From positions 68,096,345 to 68,160,344 of the forward strand of contig CM037781.1 in the NCBI GenBank assembly GCA_021229015.1: a stretch of 64,000 bases of DNA. Reading direction: 5' to 3'. Each line of letters begins with the position of its first letter. The first letter of the stretch is position 1. The stretch is from Solen grandis (Eukaryota; Mollusca; Bivalvia; Adapedonta; Solenidae). This document shows positions 60,807 through 64,000 of this stretch, in pieces. Both the position numbers and the translations under genes were made by a program. The notes under the pieces are model-generated. The model was not told the origin of the DNA and searched no databases. It saw nothing but the letters and a program-made list of their open reading frames with translations.

Positions 60807-60899
60807 TATCACTAAATACCTGTTTCCGTCTACACATATGTTGTTTGAATGAAAAAATATATATTTTTCCTACCTACCTACCAAACCCTAATTGGTATG

Positions 60900-61984
60900 A
60901 GGCATGGGAGGGAAAACAAACAATATTTTAATTTAGGCCCAGAATGAACATCCTTCTTCAATAAAATAAAAGTATCTGCCCTTGTTAGAAAAGTTTTAAG
61001 ATACGGGACAAATTGCGAAGATGTGATTATACAAAAGGAAATGGCAAGTGTTACCCTCTTGATATCTTTACAATTTCCTATTTTCAAATAAAAATCCAAT
61101 ATAATCTTGCCATGTAAAATAATTTCATTCAAGCGATATATTTTTTTATCTGGTTTGTATCCCAGAAATTCACTTTCTTAATAAATGACTGATATGAGAT
61201 GTCTATACAATATATTAAATGCATGTTTTCTTTTACAGTAATAAATAAATACTGTTTAAACACATTGTGTGTTTAAACTATACCTCTCAAATTTACTTTA
61301 TTGTAATGACACATTAAACCAAGTAACTATTAAACATGACATTTAATAAATAAATTTCAAACTAAAACATATAAGTAAAACATATTTAAAGCAAATATTT
61401 TAATGCTCTATCCTCCAGACTTTCCTTTATGAAATAACGCAATAATATAAATATTAACATTTGAAATATAGATTGGGGGTGAAACGACTTGGGAGGGAAA
61501 GGTTTAGGGATGAAACGTCATGGGGAGGAAATGGTTTGGGGATGAATCGTCTGGAATTCAAAACAAACATTACAGATGTAAAGTCTGTTGTTATGATTTT
61601 ACAGAATATTAAACAGCTACTAGTCATTGAAGTCTGTTAAGGTTAGCAAAACATGTTTTGGTTGGGGATACTTGTTTAAATAGTTCATTCACCAACCTTT
61701 ACCATTGATTGAAGTTGTTATTTGTTTGTTGTCTTTACCTTAAGCTTAGTAAGAAATTTATCACAAACTTTGTGACAAAGTGAGCTTAGGTGAACCATAC
61801 TGGTGATTTTCCTATTTGAATCTACTGTTACACTTACTGTAAATGATTTTACTTTAATGAATCATTTTGCTTATGTCAATAATTTTGTATCAAATTAGGG
61901 CTTTAAAAATTAGAATAAGCTGTAAAAATATAAGTTAATTTTCATTATTTTAGCAAGAATATAGATCTAGTTGATCACATCAGG
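60900..61984. other. No recognised feature
   Basis: AT-rich, with a short internal doublet near 61470-61555 (GGGGATGAA-type phrases). Confidence 0.5.
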
Positions 61985-62009
61985 GTTTTTTTTTTTTTTT
62001 TTTTTTTTT
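61985..62009. repeat. Poly-T tract
   Basis: About 25 consecutive T, just left of the element at 62030. Confidence 0.95.
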
Positions 62010-62029
62010 CAAAAATAATTGCACAAGTA

Positions 62030-62371
62030 CAGGGGTTTACTTAAGGATTTGACTTTTACTTGTCCAGGGGGCAAGTTACTTGGAACATCTACTAGCCCCC
62101 AGGGAAAACAGGTTGCCCGATCTTTAAGTTAGATGATGTTTGTTAATGTTTTAAACTAAATATGTGTAATATTAAGGTGAATTTTAGTTAATATGTATCA
62201 AACACAATTTGCAATCATTTCACCCCTGATGTACTGTAGAAAATAAAAAACATGAAAGATTTATTTACATAAATAAACTTGCCCGCCGGGCTATCTTCTT
62301 TGAAAAATCACTTGCCCGCAGTGATTTTAACCCGGTGCGGGCATGCAGGTGTCCACTTAAGAAAACCCCTG
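62030..62371. mobile_element. Non-autonomous element with CAGGG...CCCTG ends
   Basis: Terminal inverted repeats CAGGGGTTTACTTAAG (62030-62045) and CTTAAGAAAACCCCTG (62356-62371) match except for one base. AAGTA directly flanks both sides (62025-62029, 62372-62376), a 5-bp target duplication. CAGGG-type ends recall hAT elements, which usually duplicate 8 bp, so the superfamily is open. The inside contains repeated ACTTGCCCG and GGGCAAGT phrases in opposite orientations. No ORF. Confidence 0.75.
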
Positions 62372-62798
62372 AAGTACTCCTAATTACTGCAATGAGGTCA
62401 CAAGTTCAAATGATTTTGCAACCAGGGATTCATGCAAATATTTGTGGGCAGTTCACAAATAACGTGTAAAGAAGTTAATTAAGTAAATCCATCCCAGATT
62501 CTATTGATCAGAACATTTTTTTTACCTTTATACACCTTTACGGAATTTCAGTTACTACGTATATTTGTTTTATAACAAAGATGAATCATTATTTATTCAT
62601 GAGAATCATGATCGTTGTCATTTAGATTCTACAGGTCCAAATCAAATCGTCATATTTTTTTTAAAAAGATATGTTAATAACAGTATCCATTTTTATTGTA
62701 ATTAATATCTAAGTCAAATAAGAGTAATTTGCAAAAAATTAGAACAATTAATTTATTAAAAAACAAACTGTCAATCGTGATGCTCTGAAATGTAGTGC

Positions 62799-63039
62799 TT
62801 AACCCTTTTCCTCATAGAGGAAACCATGAAAGACCTATGCGAACAACATAAAACCAGATCAGCCTGTGAGTAACTCGCAGGCTGATCAGGTTTTATGTTG
62901 TTCGCTGCTCCTCAGTGGTCTGGAAATGAGGACTTTATAATTAAATTTGGTAAGAATTAACTGTGGTTTTCTGCAGATCAGGCTTTATGTGGTACCTATT
63001 GAGTGCGTCAAAATGAGTCTATATGAGGGAAAGTGTTAA
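62799..63039. mobile_element. TTAA-flanked MITE with central hairpin, copy 2
   Basis: Same element as 40851-41092, with TTAA at both ends and slightly diverged inverted termini. The central hairpin GCGAACAACATAAAACC... pairs with ...GTTTTATGTTGTTCGC, and base changes on the two arms are partly matched. Confidence 0.88.
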
Positions 63040-63111
63040 AATTGATAAAATTTATGTGTATTAACAAAACAATTAAACTACTTATTTATCTTTTATTATC
63101 ATATATTTAAG

Positions 63112-63206
63112 ATAATGAGGCTGAGAGAAAAGAAAACACAGTTGACAGTGTACAACAAAAGCTGGAGAAGGGTATCTTGAAATCAGATTTATAGACAGCT
63201 ACATTG
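63112..63206 (+). CDS. Weak candidate exon (possible coding end)
   Basis: An acceptor-like ATATATTTAAG precedes 63112, and a strong donor-like ATTG followed by GTGAGTATG ends it at 63206. Between them one frame reads NEAERKENTVDSVQQKLEKG and ends at a stop at 63192-63194. The charged, coiled-coil-like composition differs from the surrounding AT-rich noise. With a stop before the donor it would be a terminal coding exon followed by a 3' UTR intron, or a 5' UTR exon. No domain is recognised. Confidence 0.25.
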
Positions 63207-63244
63207 GTGAGTATGTAAATTACTATTGACCCACCAGTAAGTTG

Positions 63245-63524
63245 GGAACGGGAGGTTGTGAGTTCAATCCCCTGCCACAACATACCAAAGTCGTAAAAAT
63301 GGTACTGTTAATTAGCTCCTTTGCTTGGCACTCAGCATATATGGGTAGTTGCAGGACTGGTTGGCCCGGTGTCAGGATAATGTGGCTGAGTGTGTTATCA
63401 TGCCACATATCTACATTGTTATACTGCAGTATGGCAGCTCTATATCTGTCTCTAGTAGACATTGTCTCCAAATGATTGAAATACTGTCAGTGGGACAATA
63501 AACCTAACAAACAAACCAACCTGA
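63245..63524 (+). mobile_element. 5'-truncated young SINE
   Basis: A 12-bp target duplication ACCAGTAAGTTG lies at 63233-63244 and 63525-63536. It has the same family body as 17743 (CAAAGTCGTAAAAATGG, GGACTGGTTGGCCCGGTGTC) and a CAAA-like tail. The tRNA head begins only at about the anticodon arm. Confidence 0.93.
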
Positions 63525-64000
63525 ACCAGTAAGTTGAGTTTCAATTGCCTGCAGCTTTTCATTGTGTAAAATTAATTACCATATCTAGTTCTAACTTCTA
63601 AGTTCAAGGAGTCTGCTGGACCCTCCCTTGCCTTGAAATTGGGTAGTTTGGGGCTAAATTTAGGAGTCCCATTCAGTATTGAACACTGTTGACCTTTTGG
63701 TAAAACTGCTATAATTTTCTGCCCTACATTGGATTGCTTCTGTATTTTGATAGTTGTCCTTGAGGATGAACTTCTTTAATACAATATGCAATTATGCATT
63801 TGAACTTTATGTTGACCCTTCACCTACTTAATTCATATAGTTTGCAAAAATAAAGACTGAAAAACTCATTCATTCAAATGATTTACTTGTATACATTTCA
63901 ATAGAGAAAAGCACTTTTTATTGATTTTGCATGTTAATTTTATGTCTAGATAAAAAAAAACAGGTTTTTTTTTCTTTCTCTCTTGCATTTTTTTTTCCTT

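Overview
The window is AT-rich, intron-type animal DNA with no bacterial gene organisation. It is best explained as a mollusc genome, most likely a bivalve. The grounds are several young tRNA-headed SINEs with the molluscan body, a TTAA-flanked hairpin MITE of a type I associate with bivalves, a BEL/Pao relic, Tc1-like relics and a Ty3/Gypsy LTR element. The species assignment is inference. There is no confidently recognisable host protein-coding gene. Nearly everything that can be named is repetitive or transposon-derived. Two runs of exactly 100 N (1631-1730, 51731-51830) are fixed-size assembly gaps.

1-34.2 kb: an old, diverged direct array of about five copies (called A, B, D, C, E in map order) of one non-coding unit of roughly 4-7 kb. 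The copies share ordered landmark sequences and the same SINE remnants at the same internal positions. Unit A is split by about 5.8 kb of foreign DNA holding a decayed, minus-strand BEL/Pao retrotransposon (3.96-8.5 kb), which is itself interrupted by a SINE. Other insertions are SINEs at 15.05, 17.74, 18.26 and 33.65 kb, a 5'-truncated LINE 3' end at 28.65 kb, and an internally deleted Tc1-like relic at 31.6 kb.

34.2-44.4 kb: a roughly 1.5 kb element of three 451-452 bp repeats carrying phased TGACGTCA palindromes, an AT-rich stretch with nothing recognisable, a (CT)n/(GA)n inverted tract next to a 52-copy, 28-bp minisatellite (37.57-39.03 kb), and the first copy of the TTAA MITE (40.85 kb).

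44.4-52 kb: a molluscan interspersed repeat split by a complete Ty3/Gypsy retrotransposon (44697-51495) with 5-bp target duplications, two LTRs, a tRNA-Pro-type primer site, gag, protease, integrase and then RT-RNase H. Integrase lies upstream of RT, the unusual order known from the Gmr1 clade. Its Gag has a SCAN-like capsid domain. It carries several frameshifts.

52-64 kb: a complete but inactivated Tc1-like DNA transposon (52921-54345), a 150-bp tandem repeat, a 21-bp repeat array present in both orientations (56.72-57.55 kb), a candidate host promoter and first exon (58.78-58.94 kb) with NRF-1, ETS and YY1-type sites followed by a splice donor, a tRNA-like relic, a CAGGG/CCCTG terminal-repeat element (62.03 kb), a second TTAA MITE, one weak candidate exon and a young SINE.

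The best candidate for something unusual is the Gmr1-order retrotransposon with its SCAN-like Gag and its cluster of CCTGTGTGG motifs in the LTR. Next are the five-copy ancient array and the phased TGACGTCA element.
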